64,000 nt of DNA from NCBI GenBank assembly GCA_030407085.1, contig CM059585.1, positions 67,320,501-67,384,500 of the forward strand, given 5' to 3'. This DNA comes from Trichopria drosophilae (Eukaryota; Arthropoda; Insecta; Hymenoptera; Diapriidae). A model generated the notes under the pieces. It saw only the letters and a program-made list of their open reading frames with translations, did no database searches and had not been told where the DNA came from. This document shows positions 11,878 through 22,016 of the stretch, in pieces. The position numbers were made by a program, and so were the translations under genes. Each line of letters begins with the position of its first letter. The first letter of the stretch is position 1.

Positions 11878-12267
11878 GTCTAATAATGATTTGTTGATGT
11901 TATTGTCTAAATTGTTTTGATCTGTTTGCGTCTCCTCTATGTTTATTATCTCTAAATTTGTAACTGAAATTAATAATTTATTATTATTATATTTTTTTTT
12001 TTGTAATAAGTGTTTTTGTCTCTAATGTTTTTAAGTTTGGTGTGTAAAAGTAAGTTGTGTGATTGTGTCGTGTGGTATGTTTGATTTTTTTTTTTGTGTG
12101 TTTATGTTGTGTGTATTGTATGTTTTATGTATAATTTTTCTATTCGTTTTGTGTAATATAATGTATTATTGTTTGTTGTATGTGAGAGTTTTATGTTTGG
12201 TTAGTTGTGTAATATGTATCTATGTATGTGTCACAATTTTCGTTTTAATATGTTAAATTTATGTGAG

Positions 12268-12285
12268 TTTTTCACGTTGGCGCCA
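12268..12285 (-). promoter_or_regulatory. gypsy primer-binding site (tRNA-Lys-like)
   Basis: One nucleotide inside the 5' LTR the minus strand reads TGGCGCCAACGTGAAAAA. The TGG start and GGCGCC-AACGTG resemble the complement of a lysine tRNA 3' end, lacking one C. The primer identity is an inference from memory of tRNA ends. Confidence 0.65.
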
Positions 12286-12286
12286 T

Positions 12287-12510
12287 TGTAACGTGGACTA
12301 GGGCCGCAGTAAATAAACCACACATACAAGTTGAAAAAATGAATTTAATTAACGATTTATAATGACTTACAATTAGGTCCTTAGTTTACGGGATTCCGCG
12401 AGAGGCACTCGGATCACTCACGAGTCACTTAAACTAAACTTAGCTTGCGTGCACAGCACTGACTAACTTATTGTGGGGCCGCGTTACGCAGAACGCGTCG
12501 CCCCCACTCT

Positions 12511-12550
<40 letters not shown>

Positions 12551-12572
12551 GTGTGTGTAACGGTCCGTTACA
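12287..12572 (-). repeat. gypsy 5' LTR
   Basis: TGTAACG...CCGTTACA on the plus strand, matching the copy at 6426-6713. It includes a CT microsatellite (about 12514-12548) of different length from the 3' copy and a GTTT target duplication immediately after it (12573-12576). Confidence 0.95.
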
Positions 12573-12576
12573 GTTT

Positions 12577-13730
12577 GCACGAGAGCCGAGCCCTGTAGAA
12601 GCTTGACGAATATCATTATTTTTTTTTTAAATTTTATCAGCGCCCGACTGTAAGCTCGCGGCGTATTAAACTCACTAAAACGCCAAATATTCACTTTTTC
12701 AATCGATAAACGAGAAATAATACCGGAACGAGGGATTGAACCGCTTTGTATGGACGGGGAAACGGACCACGTCGTGCTCAGATGAAAATTTCTTTGAAAA
12801 ATGTCGGGACGCTCTAACTAAAAACTATGAGTTTTTTTTTAAAAACGATGAGAACGAAAAGTTCTTAGAATTCACCAAGAAATGCAGTGGAATTTTTGCA
12901 AACTTTTTTAATGATATTTTGAGAAATTTTTTAACTATTTTTTTCATAATTTTAAATTACTGAAGAAAAATTCTAGTATATTTTGTAATGAATTTATTTT
13001 CATGTTTCCAGATTTTTCCAAAAGTTAAGAATTATTGACAAAAAAATCTTAAACTAAAATATCTGAAATTCTTTTCCTCCAAAACTATAAAGTTTCGGAA
13101 AAAATTGCAAGTGCAAAATATGTTGAGAATTCAACAAAGAATAGCTAAAAAACTTTTCAGAATTTGTATAAATAATTTTAATTTTTTAAAGCAATTTTCG
13201 TCTGAGCACGCCATTGCGAAGCCAACACAGTGCATTCAATTTCGTTGCAAAACTTTTGTTTTTATCTTATGGTGCATCTTTTGGCAATCCGAAGTTGTAA
13301 AATTGTAAAATGTAAATCCGAAGCTGACCCCGTGTCGACAACAATATTCAATATTGGTTGGATAGCGCAGGCTCGATCTACCACGCGGGTACACCCAAAT
13401 TTATTGCGAGTCATCTTTCCGTGTAACCAACACTCCTCTACAAGAATCGACATATCGGTGACATTGTCAAGATCCGAGAAAGATCTTATCTTCCAAACCG
13501 AAGAAAGTAGACGGCGACTCGATCTGCACAGTGTCAAAATACGTAGTTAGGTCTAAGTTATATGTAACGTGTGTCATTGTTTTTCGTCCATCGTGTGCTG
13601 CATTATATATTAGCGGTAAACCAGATACGGTGTGTTGTGTTCGCTCGTTACTACACATACTTGAGTCTATCATAAATACACAGAGCGCTCCAGCCGCGCG
13701 GAACCCATCGTCTCGAGAGCATTTGTCAAA
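12577..13730. other. flank without a confident gene
   Basis: AT-rich sequence followed from 13300 by a region of balanced composition. Minus-strand open frames at 13262-13537 and 13467-13739 overlap in different frames. The upstream one ends in STFFGLEDKIFL and neither matches a family I recognise. They may belong to a decayed retroelement; I do not call a gene. Confidence 0.35.
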
Positions 13731-13984
13731 TCCTACCATGCAGCCCGTACTGTCATACCCGCATACTCTGCCAGTTCATACTATGAGCGCTATGTCTAGT
13801 GCAGGCGCAATTTCACAGCACCAATTTAATCAAATCATGGTAGAATTTCTTGTACCAAAGAAGAGTTAAAAACCGAAATTAATTCATTAAGGAATAACAC
13901 TGCGGCTATGAGGTCCTTGCTAAAACGAATGCAGCAGTATTGAAAAATACGCATCTAAAACTGGTAAGTCTCTATAATGATTTT

Positions 13985-14345
13985 ATTAATATTAGAAAAA
14001 TTGAATTTAAACAACGAACGAATTCTACTTTGCCCAACCTAACATGCGACCTATCATGGAATCGTCATATAAACTCCATCTCATCCAAAGTGCGCAATGT
14101 CCTTTATAGGCTTACGTATCGTGGATCATTTCTTCTCCCATCCGTCAAACTATCACTCGTTAATTCTTTGGTTATCTCTCCTTTCACCTACGCCACTCTT
14201 GTAATTGCCGATACATCAGGATATCTTAGCACTAAACTGCAAAGCCTTCGGAATAACTCGCTTACTTTTAGACGTAAAGCAAACTGGCTCTCTATCCAAA
14301 CAAAAAGATTTTATTTCCTTGGTAGTTTAACTCTCAACAGATAAT
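13985..14345 (+). pseudogene. LINE RT C-terminal relic, copy 1
   Basis: Reads LSWNRHINSISSKVRNVLYRL and VKLSLVNSLV, the post-catalytic 'thumb' region of a jockey/CR1-type LINE, and is clearly homologous to 15825-16140 (RHVNSISSKVHNVLYRLKYR). Frameshifts and a deletion end the similarity near 14340. Upstream (13735-13930) a short frame with EELKTEINSLRNN could be an ORF1 scrap. Dead copy. Confidence 0.7.
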
Positions 14346-14689
14346 AACTAATAATCAATCATCTTACCTTTCATAGAAATTTATCCCAATCGACGGCGCA
14401 TTGCCCCGTTCTTCCCGTATTCAATCATCTAATTTCACTTTCTACCTCGCTCATTGCAAAACCTCTCATCCACATCATCTTTTCGCACCAATCTCTTAGC
14501 TACTTCTATTTATAATATACAATGTGATTTAGAACTTATTACGAGGCGCCTACGTTATATTGTATTACGAATATTGGGAATATTCGAAAGTAATATTCCA
14601 GGAATATTTTAGGAATGTTGAAATGCCCTTAAAATTAACTGAAATTTACCGATTTTTGGTTTCATTAAAATTTAATAAATTAAAAAAAA

Positions 14690-14757
14690 TCCCGAGTGGG
14701 ACTCGAACCCCAGGCCGCTTCATGGAAACCTATGCTCAGAGCCACTCAGCCACGCAT
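14690..14757 (-). repeat. tRNA-like segment, left arm of the palindrome
   Basis: On the minus strand: TGGCTGAGTGG (A box) followed by GGTTCGAGTCCCACTCGGGA (B box and stem). The A-to-B spacing is shorter than in a full tRNA, so this is a tRNA-derived relic and not a functional tRNA gene. Pol III could still recognise it. Confidence 0.65.
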
Positions 14758-15063
14758 TCTAGTGAAATAATTTGCCAGCATAAGCAATATCATTAACGCC
14801 GATTCAATAAAAAAAATGTCATGTCTATAAAGTGTTTCAACGAATTAGGGGTTAATATGTATAGCGAATAGAAGCGCAACTTATTGTCAACGAGTGAGTG
14901 TAGAATATTGGAATATTACGAACATGTTCTTAAGTGTTATATCCCTTCTATTTGATATGCATATTAACTTCTAATTCGTTAAAACGCTTTATAGACATGA
15001 ACTTTTTTAAATTAAATCCCGGTAACTGATATTGCTTATACTTGCGAATTATTTCAATAGGAT

Positions 15064-15118
15064 GTGTGGCTGAGTGGTTTCTATGCAGCGGCCTAGGGTT
15101 CGAGTCCCACTCGGGATA
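15064..15118 (+). repeat. tRNA-like segment, right arm of the palindrome
   Basis: Mirror copy of the 14690-14757 block with intact A-box (TGGCTGAGTGG) and B-box (GGTTCGAGTCC) consensus; the text between them is again too short for a cloverleaf. Confidence 0.65.
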
Positions 15119-15540
15119 TATTTTTTTTAAAATTTATTTTAATGTTCTAGAAATATTCTACAGGAATATGCCAAAAGTAGGACATTTCAACATTCGTGGA
15201 TTATGGACGGAATATTAATTTGGAATATTCCCAATATTTCAAAGGAATATTCCAGGAATATTGATGAAATAAAGCGTGCTATTTGGGAGGTTATTTCACT
15301 TTTCTATTTTTTTTTTCTTACTTCCACTTTCATGCTACAAGGGTAATTAATAGATACTGTGTTGCAAACTTAAGCCGTATTTTTTTGTTATCTCGAGCGA
15401 TAATTATATATGTGTATATAGTTTATAAGACTATTTTGTATCTTTTACATCCTAACCCACCGTATGTAACGGCAGGATATTATGTGGTTTGTCCATGGCT
15501 CGAAGGAGCCAGAGCAATATTAAACTGTTGTCAGTCACTC

Positions 15541-15575
15541 AGTCTCTTTCTCTCCCTCTCTCTCTCTCTCTCTTT
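15541..15575. repeat. CT microsatellite
   Basis: Run of CT dinucleotides directly before the second LINE relic. Confidence 0.85.
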
Positions 15576-15594
15576 TTCCACCCCAATAAGCTGT

Positions 15595-16255
15595 CTTATT
15601 GACACCATAAGACGAATTAATAGCGATACAGCCGAACTTTTAAAACGGTCCCAAGACTATGGGCTTACGCTCAACGTACGCAAAACTAAAGCCATTATCA
15701 TCGGTCCTACTCAGAATCTTGCTACCAACCAGAACCTAACCTTACCGCCAATTGTGGTTGGAAATGATACAATTCCACACTATAGTGAAATAAAAGATCT
15801 AGGTGTAATTATCGCTTCCGATCTCTCAGGGAATCGACATGTCAACTCAATTTCATCTAAAGTTCATAATGTCCTTTATCGACTGAAATACCGTGGATCG
15901 TTCCTACCTCCATCTATCAAACTATCACTTGTCAACTCCCTAGTAATCCCGCATATCGACTATGCTACTCTCGTTACTGCTGATCTTTCAGGTTACCTTA
16001 ACGTTAAATTACAGCGTTTACAAAATGCCGCCCTTCGGTTCATCTGTCGACTACAGCGGGACGATAGGCTTGCGCCTTTCAGAAAGAAAGCAAACTGGTT
16101 GACCATTCCGTCTAGAAGTCACTACTTCCTTGGTAACCTTGTTCATCACATCATCACCACTAACCAGCCATCCTATCTGTCATCCAGATTCATCTCAACG
16201 GATAGCTCATTCCGTCGTTCATCTCGCATTCAATCTTCTCATTATATGCTACCAA
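15595..16255 (+). pseudogene. LINE RT C-terminal region, copy 2 (longest copy)
   Basis: An open frame encodes SQDYGLTLNVRKTKAIIIGP, IKDLGVIIASDLSGNRHV, LVNSLVIPHIDYATLVTADL, LQNAALRFICRLQRDDRLAP and FRKKANWLTIPSRSHYFLGNL. These are the ordered blocks after the (F/Y)xDD box in jockey/CR1-like non-LTR retrotransposons, ending with the conserved 'P-YL-S-F' block. The xxDD box and everything 5' of it are missing, so this is a 5'-truncated insertion, although the frame is unbroken. The frame continues into a SINE fragment at about 16275. Confidence 0.82.
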
Positions 16256-16274
16256 CCAGTGAGACGACCAGTGA

Positions 16275-16440
16275 GACGAGCCAAGTTGTTTGTTTACGTT
16301 TCGTCAATGCGATTTCTCTGGCGGAAATCGATTCATGGCCGCTGCTATATTTTAATTTAAGTTTCTGCAATTTCCTACATTCTCAACAAATGTGAGGTAT
16401 GGCGCCATCTCGCAAGACGACCTGCAGCTCTCGCGAAAAT
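16275..16440 (+). repeat. SINE body fragment
   Basis: Matches, on the opposite strand, the body of the SINE at 63519-63918 (shared blocks: gacgagcca..gttgttt, tctggcggaaatcga, gccgctgct, ggcgccatct, ctgcagctctcgc). The tRNA-like head and tail are missing. Confidence 0.75.
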
Positions 16441-16889
16441 TTTTATGATATAACTTGAACAAAAAATTCTTTAAAACGAATTTAATATTAAATAAGTTGA
16501 ATAATAACACAACAAAAACATATACAAATAACGAAAAATTACAGTAACTATGAACAAACATTCTTGAAATGCCACCATGTTGTTATTTTTTATCCAAATT
16601 AATTTAGCGCAGTGTATTTCATAAAGGCACTTTTATTAAACAAGAAAAACATTCATTCAACTGTTCCCGACGGTTTTTACGACTTGGAGAAATTCCGCAG
16701 AGTCAGTGAGAACATTATTTGAATTTAGGTTTAAGAGTTATGTGTTTTTAATTCATTTAGGGAAATGACCCACAGTGGTTATGTAACCAATAAATTAATA
16801 ACCCCACTACCTAATCATATGAAAATCAATATTTGATTGACAATTCTTAGAAAATAAAGTACATAAGATTAGAATTGAATGAAATTATG
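16441..16889. other. AT-rich, no gene seen
   Basis: No meaningful reading frame or repeat recognised. Confidence 0.4.
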
Positions 16890-17189
16890 TATAAAATATG
16901 TATACATTATTCCTCAATCGTCCCAGTTCAAAAATGAAAGATGTGGCATTGACTTGATACTTCGGCAAATTATTGTCCTATATGAAAGTAACAAAACCCT
17001 AAAATATTAACTTGTTTCAAATTAATTTGTAGAAAGTAGTGGGGATTAAAGTTTGGACATTTTAGGTGGCACTGTAATTTTCAAATCCATGTAACTTTGA
17101 CAAAATTTTACTTATTTTAATTCATAAGTAGTGATTTTTAAAGGATTTTTATGTATAATATTAGAATTAAGATTTCTCGACCGTGATAA

Positions 17190-17461
17190 TTTAAATAAAT
17201 TAATAATTAATCGCGTTAACAACGGTCACAATAAATAAACTTTTAACAATACATAAATAAATATTACAATCAACAATTAAAAAATTAAAAAAGTTTTAAA
17301 CGTTTTCGGCTCTTGTTCGCAGCCCTCTTCAGAAAAATAAGTATTAAGTTACAGCCTACTATGGTACAAAAAACATTTTGGACAGACGAGTAAGTAATTT
17401 TGCATCATTTCTTACTGCTAAAGGAGAGGCAGGTCTCTTCCCTTAACAGTTAAAAACCATA
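17190..17461 (-). repeat. Penelope left terminal inverted repeat
   Basis: Inverted copy of 18786-19053, nearly identical. In its minus-strand reading it contains CTGAAGA (17326-17332) and GAAA (17304-17307) around a short stem, as in the right repeat. Confidence 0.88.
17304..17332 (-). ncRNA. hammerhead-like ribozyme core, left repeat
   Basis: Minus strand: CTGAAGA, a short bulged stem (GG-G-CT paired with AGCC), then GAAA, followed by ACGTTT. This matches the CUGANGA...GAAA core order of hammerhead ribozymes, reported in Penelope-like elements. The cleavage site and stems I and III were not folded, so activity is unproven. Confidence 0.5.
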
Positions 17462-18680
17462 TGTTTTTAGCGATTGTTTCGGTATATACGAATTCAGATC
17501 GTATTTCTTTCACCCACGAACTGGAAAAAAACAACAAAATTCGGTTTTTAGGCATGATTGTTATAAGGAAAGACAATGGATTTATTGATACTGATTGGGC
17601 TCATAAGGAGACCTGGTCAGGAAGACATTTAAATTTTTCATCCAATCACCCACTACAATACAAAATCAGCGTGATTTACGGGTTAATAGACAGAGCTGTC
17701 AAATTGTCTGAAATCAGATTCAGACAAAAAAACTTACACTTAGTGAGGAAAACCTTGCTGGAAAATGGATATCCTTTACAACTCATAAACGGATGTATTT
17801 CTAAGAAAATACATAATTTTTATAATAGCCTTGGTACTCATAACAAATCCCAAAATTCTACCATCTTAAAAACTTCGTCCGTACCATATTTGGAAGGTGT
17901 CACACAAAAGATCCAAAGAAGGTTGAGAAAAGAAAATCTACGACTCGTTTCAAAACCTATTTTCAAAAACATAGGAAACATTAGACCTTATAAAGATAAA
18001 CTACATATACTAAAAAACAGCCATGTAGTTTATTTAATTCCTTGTTTGCATTGTGACAAACTATATATTGGTGAAACTGGAACAAGACTAGAAACGAGAA
18101 TAAAAGAACATAAAAAGAACATCGAGGGTAGCGAGAGTAAATATACTGGGTTAACCAGACATAGATTGGAAACCGGGCATAATTTCAACTACAACGAAGT
18201 CAGAATTCTAGCTACAGAACGTGTTATGGTTGTGAGCGGTGAGGTAGGGTATAAATTTATTAACCGCGACGTTCGTTTTGTGTACGCCGTTCACCAACTG
18301 ACTTCTCCGATGCTGTCTCGAATCGAGAGCGCAGCGGAGCTCGTCGTCGGATTACTTTCCAACCGTGGGACTATGCTGAGCTTGCACTCTTGACTTCTAT
18401 GTGAAGTCGCAAGCCGTGCATATTCTCACGGTGGACTTTGATAATAGGTTGATTTATTATAATATAAATGATATAATATGGGTGGGACGGACGCTACGTA
18501 CCACCGGTACGTAACAAACGTAATAATAAAAAAAGAAAGGAAATTGAAAATTATTTTATCAAGAAAAATGTCAAAGATGCGGTTAATATTCGATTTGAGA
18601 AATCGAATCTTCCGGAAATCTATGACGTTTTACTGCAGTAATCTAATCATCAATAAACTTGTAACGTTCTACAACAGATG
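17461..18680 (+). pseudogene. Penelope RT C-terminus plus GIY-YIG endonuclease
   Basis: Starts within the end of the RT (NNKIRFLGMIVIRKDNGFID; SGRHLNFSSNHPLQYKISV), then a linker with Lys-rich segments (TQKIQRRLRKENLRLVSKP), then the endonuclease: VVYLIPCLHCDKLYIGETGT, RLETRIKEHKKNI and LETGHNFNYNEV. These give the 'GIY' and 'YIG' equivalents, the catalytic Arg and the CxxC typical of Penelope. The catalytic RT palm is missing. At 18222 the frame enters an inserted solo LTR; after the second AACG (18517-18520) it resumes in frame and reaches a TAA near 18650. The host ORF was therefore open when the LTR landed. Confidence 0.88.
18222..18516 (-). mobile_element. solo LTR inside the Penelope ORF
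   Basis: A 295-bp unit with ends TGTTATGG and CGTAACA, flanked by AACG at 18218-18221 and 18517-18520 (4-bp target duplication). A diverged relative lies at 50950-51241 in the opposite orientation (shared cgtaccgg, cacccatattatatcattta, tcagttggtgaacggcgtac). It is an LTR retrotransposon remnant left by recombination between LTRs; family not identified. The minus orientation is chosen to match the TGT(T/C)ACGTACC reading at 50.95 kb. Confidence 0.82.
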
Positions 18681-18785
18681 ACGGACAATTTTCTGCTAGA
18701 CTAATGCTCTATAAAGTAGTTTTAAGAAACACGTTGTTCTAGAGTCCTTCTATATAATTTTGCAAATAATACTGAATGATAAACT

Positions 18786-19053
18786 TATGGTTTTTAACTG
18801 TTAAGGGAAGAGACCTGCCTCTCCTTTAGCAGTAAGAAAGGATGCAATATTACTTACCCGTCTGTCCAAAATGTTTTTTTGTACCATAGTAGGCTGTAAC
18901 TTAATACTTATTTTTCTGAAGAGGGCTGCGAACAAGAGCCGAAAACGTTTAAAACTTTTTTAATTTTTTAATTGTTGATTGTAATATTTATTTATGTATT
19001 GTTAAAAGTTTATTTATTGTGACCGTTGTTAACGCGATTAACTATTAATTTAT
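18786..19053 (+). repeat. Penelope right terminal inverted repeat
   Basis: Inverted partner of 17190-17461; ends at the target duplication gatttttatgta. Confidence 0.88.
18916..18944 (+). ncRNA. hammerhead-like ribozyme core, right repeat
   Basis: CTGAAGA at 18916-18922 and GAAA at 18941-18944 separated by an 18-nt short-stem segment, followed by the near-palindrome AAACGTTT. Same caveats as the left copy. Confidence 0.5.
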
Positions 19054-19083
19054 TTAGATTTTTATGTACTTTTTAATGGTTAT

Positions 19084-19690
19084 TGTTCGATTCTGGTCGC
19101 ACGAGCAGCAATATTTCGCGTCGACTTAATCTTTGCGTGGTTCAGGATAGTGCTTAGAAAGGATAAAATGTGATTTTATACATAAAACTGATTAGATCTC
19201 TTTATTTTAAGCTTTACACCAAACTTCGCGACCGGTACTTCTTCGTATCGCGACGTGAAGACAATTCAATTCACGTGGAAGTTCAGACAATGTTCAAATT
19301 AACACTAATTTTTAAAAACTACTTATTAAACTACTTAATACTTATGCGCGACTACTAAATTTAATTGCGTGCAGCGCGGATGCTGCGAAAATGTTTGCGG
19401 ATTAAGGCGATTTTAAACCGATGCGTGCGTTTCTCGTGGCGATGGCGACCAGGTCCACGTGGAATCTAGTCTCTTTCGGAAGTCGTCCTTGCAAAAGGAG
19501 GCAGCGGCGGAAATTGATATGAAGCGCGGTATCACCTTCAATTAAATTTAAAGGTCAGCAAGCGCGAGATTTGATTATTCAAACGACCCATATAGCGCGC
19601 GGTGAGTCGGTAACTGCGAGCTGCGTCGTCGTATGCGCGGACGCCAAGAGATGGCGCGACGATGTCGATTTAACACTACATAACGCAACA
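19084..19690. mobile_element. solo LTR, 607 bp
   Basis: Begins TGTTCGATTC and ends ACGCAACA, with GTTAT directly repeated at 19079-19083 and 19691-19695. The uninterrupted relative of the surrounding repeat near 24 kb lacks this segment, confirming insertion. The 5-bp duplication fits gypsy or BEL families. No coding sequence. Orientation is not certain. Confidence 0.82.
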
Positions 19691-20000
19691 GTTATAACGA
19701 AAAAAAATTAACCATTTTTTCCAAAATTAAACCTTTTTTTCTAATTTTGACTCATTTGGGTATTTTTAAAATAGTTTTTTCATTGGAAAGCTGAGATTTT
19801 TTTCCAATAAATTGGGTAAATATCAAAGTGGGAGCCATAAATTCGAGAGAAAAGTAAGAACAAACTAAGCTGTGCGCCTGTGCCATCGACACCATCAGCC
19901 GGGTCGCAGCCCTGATTAATCTTTCCAATGCATCTACTTCAGTAACACCTCTGTTCTATCATTTAGAAATATTTTTCGAATAGTTTGCTATTGCACACTG

Positions 20001-20580
20001 CTGGTGCACTGATGCACTCACGTTTCCTAATAGTCTTTCAAGGTATGAATAATGTGGTAACTGAATTTCGCGTTTTTGAACATAAAATCGCGAAGGGAGC
20101 AATTGTGTTTAATTACGTATTCTTTAAACACCCGTTAATTTATATACACAATTATATATAGAAAAATACAGCAATATTCAATAGTATAACAATAATGTCG
20201 TTGTTATCTAAGGTGATTTTCAAAGTTCAAAGATTCAAGTATCTGCGGACTTTGTCGAGAGTTGCGAAGGCCGCCACTAGGTGAAGGGCGACATACGATG
20301 CTCTTTTTTGTTTTCACTATAAAATTGGGCTTCACTTTAATACATAATGAGTTGTATTCAGGCACACCATCTAATTATATTTCAAGAATTATAATACATC
20401 TTTCTTTTTCGGTGTAGGTAGATCATTTTAAAGAAAAATTAATATTCAGTGTAGCTTTTTAATTCACATCGTATGTTAGCATTTACGTGAAAATATTATT
20501 TTTGCTGTAATGGCGGAAGTAAAAAAAATCTCTAAACTTTTTCTTTGGAGGAATAAGTGTATAAAGCCTCTCAAAAGATA
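20001..20580. other. no gene seen
   Basis: AT-rich sequence between interspersed repeat A and a broken transposase-like gene. Nothing recognisable on either strand. Confidence 0.4.
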
Positions 20581-20589
20581 GCCTCATAA

Positions 20590-21990
20590 ATCAAATGATT
20601 TAAGTCGTGTTTCATGTCAATTGCGAGAAAGTTTTCCGATATTTCCAGGAAATTCGAAAATTTGTTCTCAATGTAGAAAAAAGCTGGGTAAAATGAAAAA
20701 TGTTCAAGGCGGATTTATCTCAGATTCAATTCTTCTTTTCAAATTATGCCTTCTTCCGATCTTGTTTTATCTCATTCTGTTTCTGCTGATAGTGATTCTT
20801 CTGATACTGAAAATGAAGAATTTGTTGACAGGGATCCTGATTCTGTAGTGAGTCAGTTTTCTTCAAAAACCGAATGCAATGACTCAAATCATAAAGCAGG
20901 TGCTGACGATTTAGAAACAGTTATTGTAAAATTTAAGTCGTCAAGCAATAATTTTGAAAAAACTTCTGACGCTTGCTCCAAATAGTTAGGATAGAAGCAA
21001 AATTATGTCAGCGTTTGGTGCATCAGTGCGTAGTGTTAGAGCTGCAAAAAAATTAGTTTCAGAACAAGAACTTTTAGCACTTCCCACTCCAAGAAAAGGG
21101 AAACCTTTAAGTTCTGATGTTGAAACCGTGTAAAAGAATTTTACCAACAAGCAGTGGAACCCACACAGTATGTGTCTGCGTGTATCATGAAAATATGAAA
21201 TTAATGCTAGATAGCATAGACATGCGATCATTGACATTTGATTCAGAAGTAATTTTAAAAAACTATTGCGATTGCCTTAAACTTCTCATTTGTACGAACT
21301 CAACAAGCGCTTGTTATTTGGGAGACTGCATAATCTGTCCTGGTGAGTCAAACGTTCAAGAAAATGAATGTTTATGTATGATGAAATATTTTGAAGATAA
21401 TGACATCGATGAAATCAAATTTGATTTTTGGACACAAATAGATAGGTGCCATTTAAACACCATTGCAATGAGCACAAATGATTTTGTGACAGAACTTTGC
21501 TAAAAATTTATTAAACTGAAGCCACATTTTATTGTAAAAGAGCAATCATCATTTTTCAAAAGTCTAAAAAACCTCGATTGAAGAAGATCAATTTATAATT
21601 TGTGATTTTGCGGAAAACTATGCTTTTGTTATTCAAAATGCAGCTCAGTCCTTTCACTGGAATAACGACCAGGCTACTGTATTTACAGTTATGCTTTATT
21701 ATAAACAATTTGGAGAACTGAAACACAAGAGTATGGCAATAATATTCGACAACTTAATTCATGGTACTGCCGCCGTTTACGTGTTTCAAAGTGTTATAAT
21801 TGATTATTTAAAAACCAATTTTAATCCTAAGAAATTATACTACGTTTCGGACGGAGCCGGATAACACTTTAAAAATAAAAATAATTTCGCGAATTTTTGG
21901 CTCACCAGACAGATTTTAGTATATCCGCTGAATGGCATTTCCGCGCTACAGCTCAGGGTAAGAACCCTGTGACGGAATTAGTGCTAACAT
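20590..21990 (+). pseudogene. broken transposase-like gene (cysteine-rich, unnamed family)
   Basis: Several plus-strand frames line up in one direction. Near 20650 a Cys pair (ICSQCRKKLG); near 20750 a Ser/Asp-rich acidic stretch; 21160-21500 CVYHENMKLML, CLGDCIICPGE-type Cys motifs and FDFWTQIDRC; then, across frameshifts, a segment like 'FAENYAFVIQNAAQSFHWNN', 'YYVSDGAG' near 21840 and AEWHF near 21930. I know this block order from multicopy 'uncharacterized' proteins in invertebrate genomes that behave like transposon genes; the spaced Asp residues and AEWH could be a DDE-type catalytic core (inference). At least three frameshifts or stops make it a pseudogene. An LTR begins right after it. 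Confidence 0.5.
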
Positions 21991-22016
21991 AAAAAGAAAT
22001 ACCGTACGTTACAGCC

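Larger units (their letters stand above)
14560..15260. mobile_element. palindromic element with two outward-facing tRNA-like segments
   Basis: Two diverged inverted arms of about 310 bp (14566-14875 and 14945-15243) around a ~70-bp centre. The termini are rich in GGAATATTCC motifs. Each arm carries a tRNA-like block with an A box (TGGCTGAGTGG) and a B box (GGTTCGAGTCC). The blocks are on the minus strand in the left arm and the plus strand in the right arm, so both point outward. No protein is encoded. It could be a foldback transposon that captured a tRNA-derived sequence or a head-to-head SINE pair. Confidence 0.7.
17156..19056 (+). mobile_element. Penelope-like element with inverted terminal repeats
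   Basis: About 1.9 kb flanked by gatttttatgta at 17144-17155 and 19057-19068. The uninterrupted relative at 24 kb has this sequence once, confirming a 12-bp target duplication. Terminal inverted repeats of about 270 bp (17190-17461 and 18786-19053) resemble the 'pseudo-LTRs' of Penelope elements and contain hammerhead-like cores. The internal ORF keeps only the last part of the RT plus the GIY-YIG endonuclease, so the copy is 5'-truncated within its coding region. A solo LTR has inserted in the endonuclease end. Confidence 0.88.
16890..20000 (+). repeat. interspersed repeat copy A, interrupted twice
   Basis: A non-coding repeat beginning cattcctcaatcgtcccag whose pieces lie at 16890-17155, 19057-19083 and from 19691 to about 19900. 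Read together they are collinear with the uninterrupted reverse-strand copy at about 23740-24235. The interruptions are a Penelope-like element (with 12-bp target duplication) and a solo LTR (5-bp target duplication). No protein is encoded; family unknown. Confidence 0.8.

Noticed and set aside
13262..13739. Possible viral or host gene on the minus strand
   Set aside because: Two overlapping frames in different phases, neither with a motif I can place; insufficient support.
14690..15118. Two tRNA genes
   Set aside because: A and B boxes are good, but the spacing is too short and no acceptor or anticodon stem forms, so these are tRNA-derived relics.
16441..16561. Small minus-strand hydrophobic ORF (16352-16561)
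   Set aside because: AT-rich low-complexity frame overlapping the end of a SINE fragment; no conserved feature.
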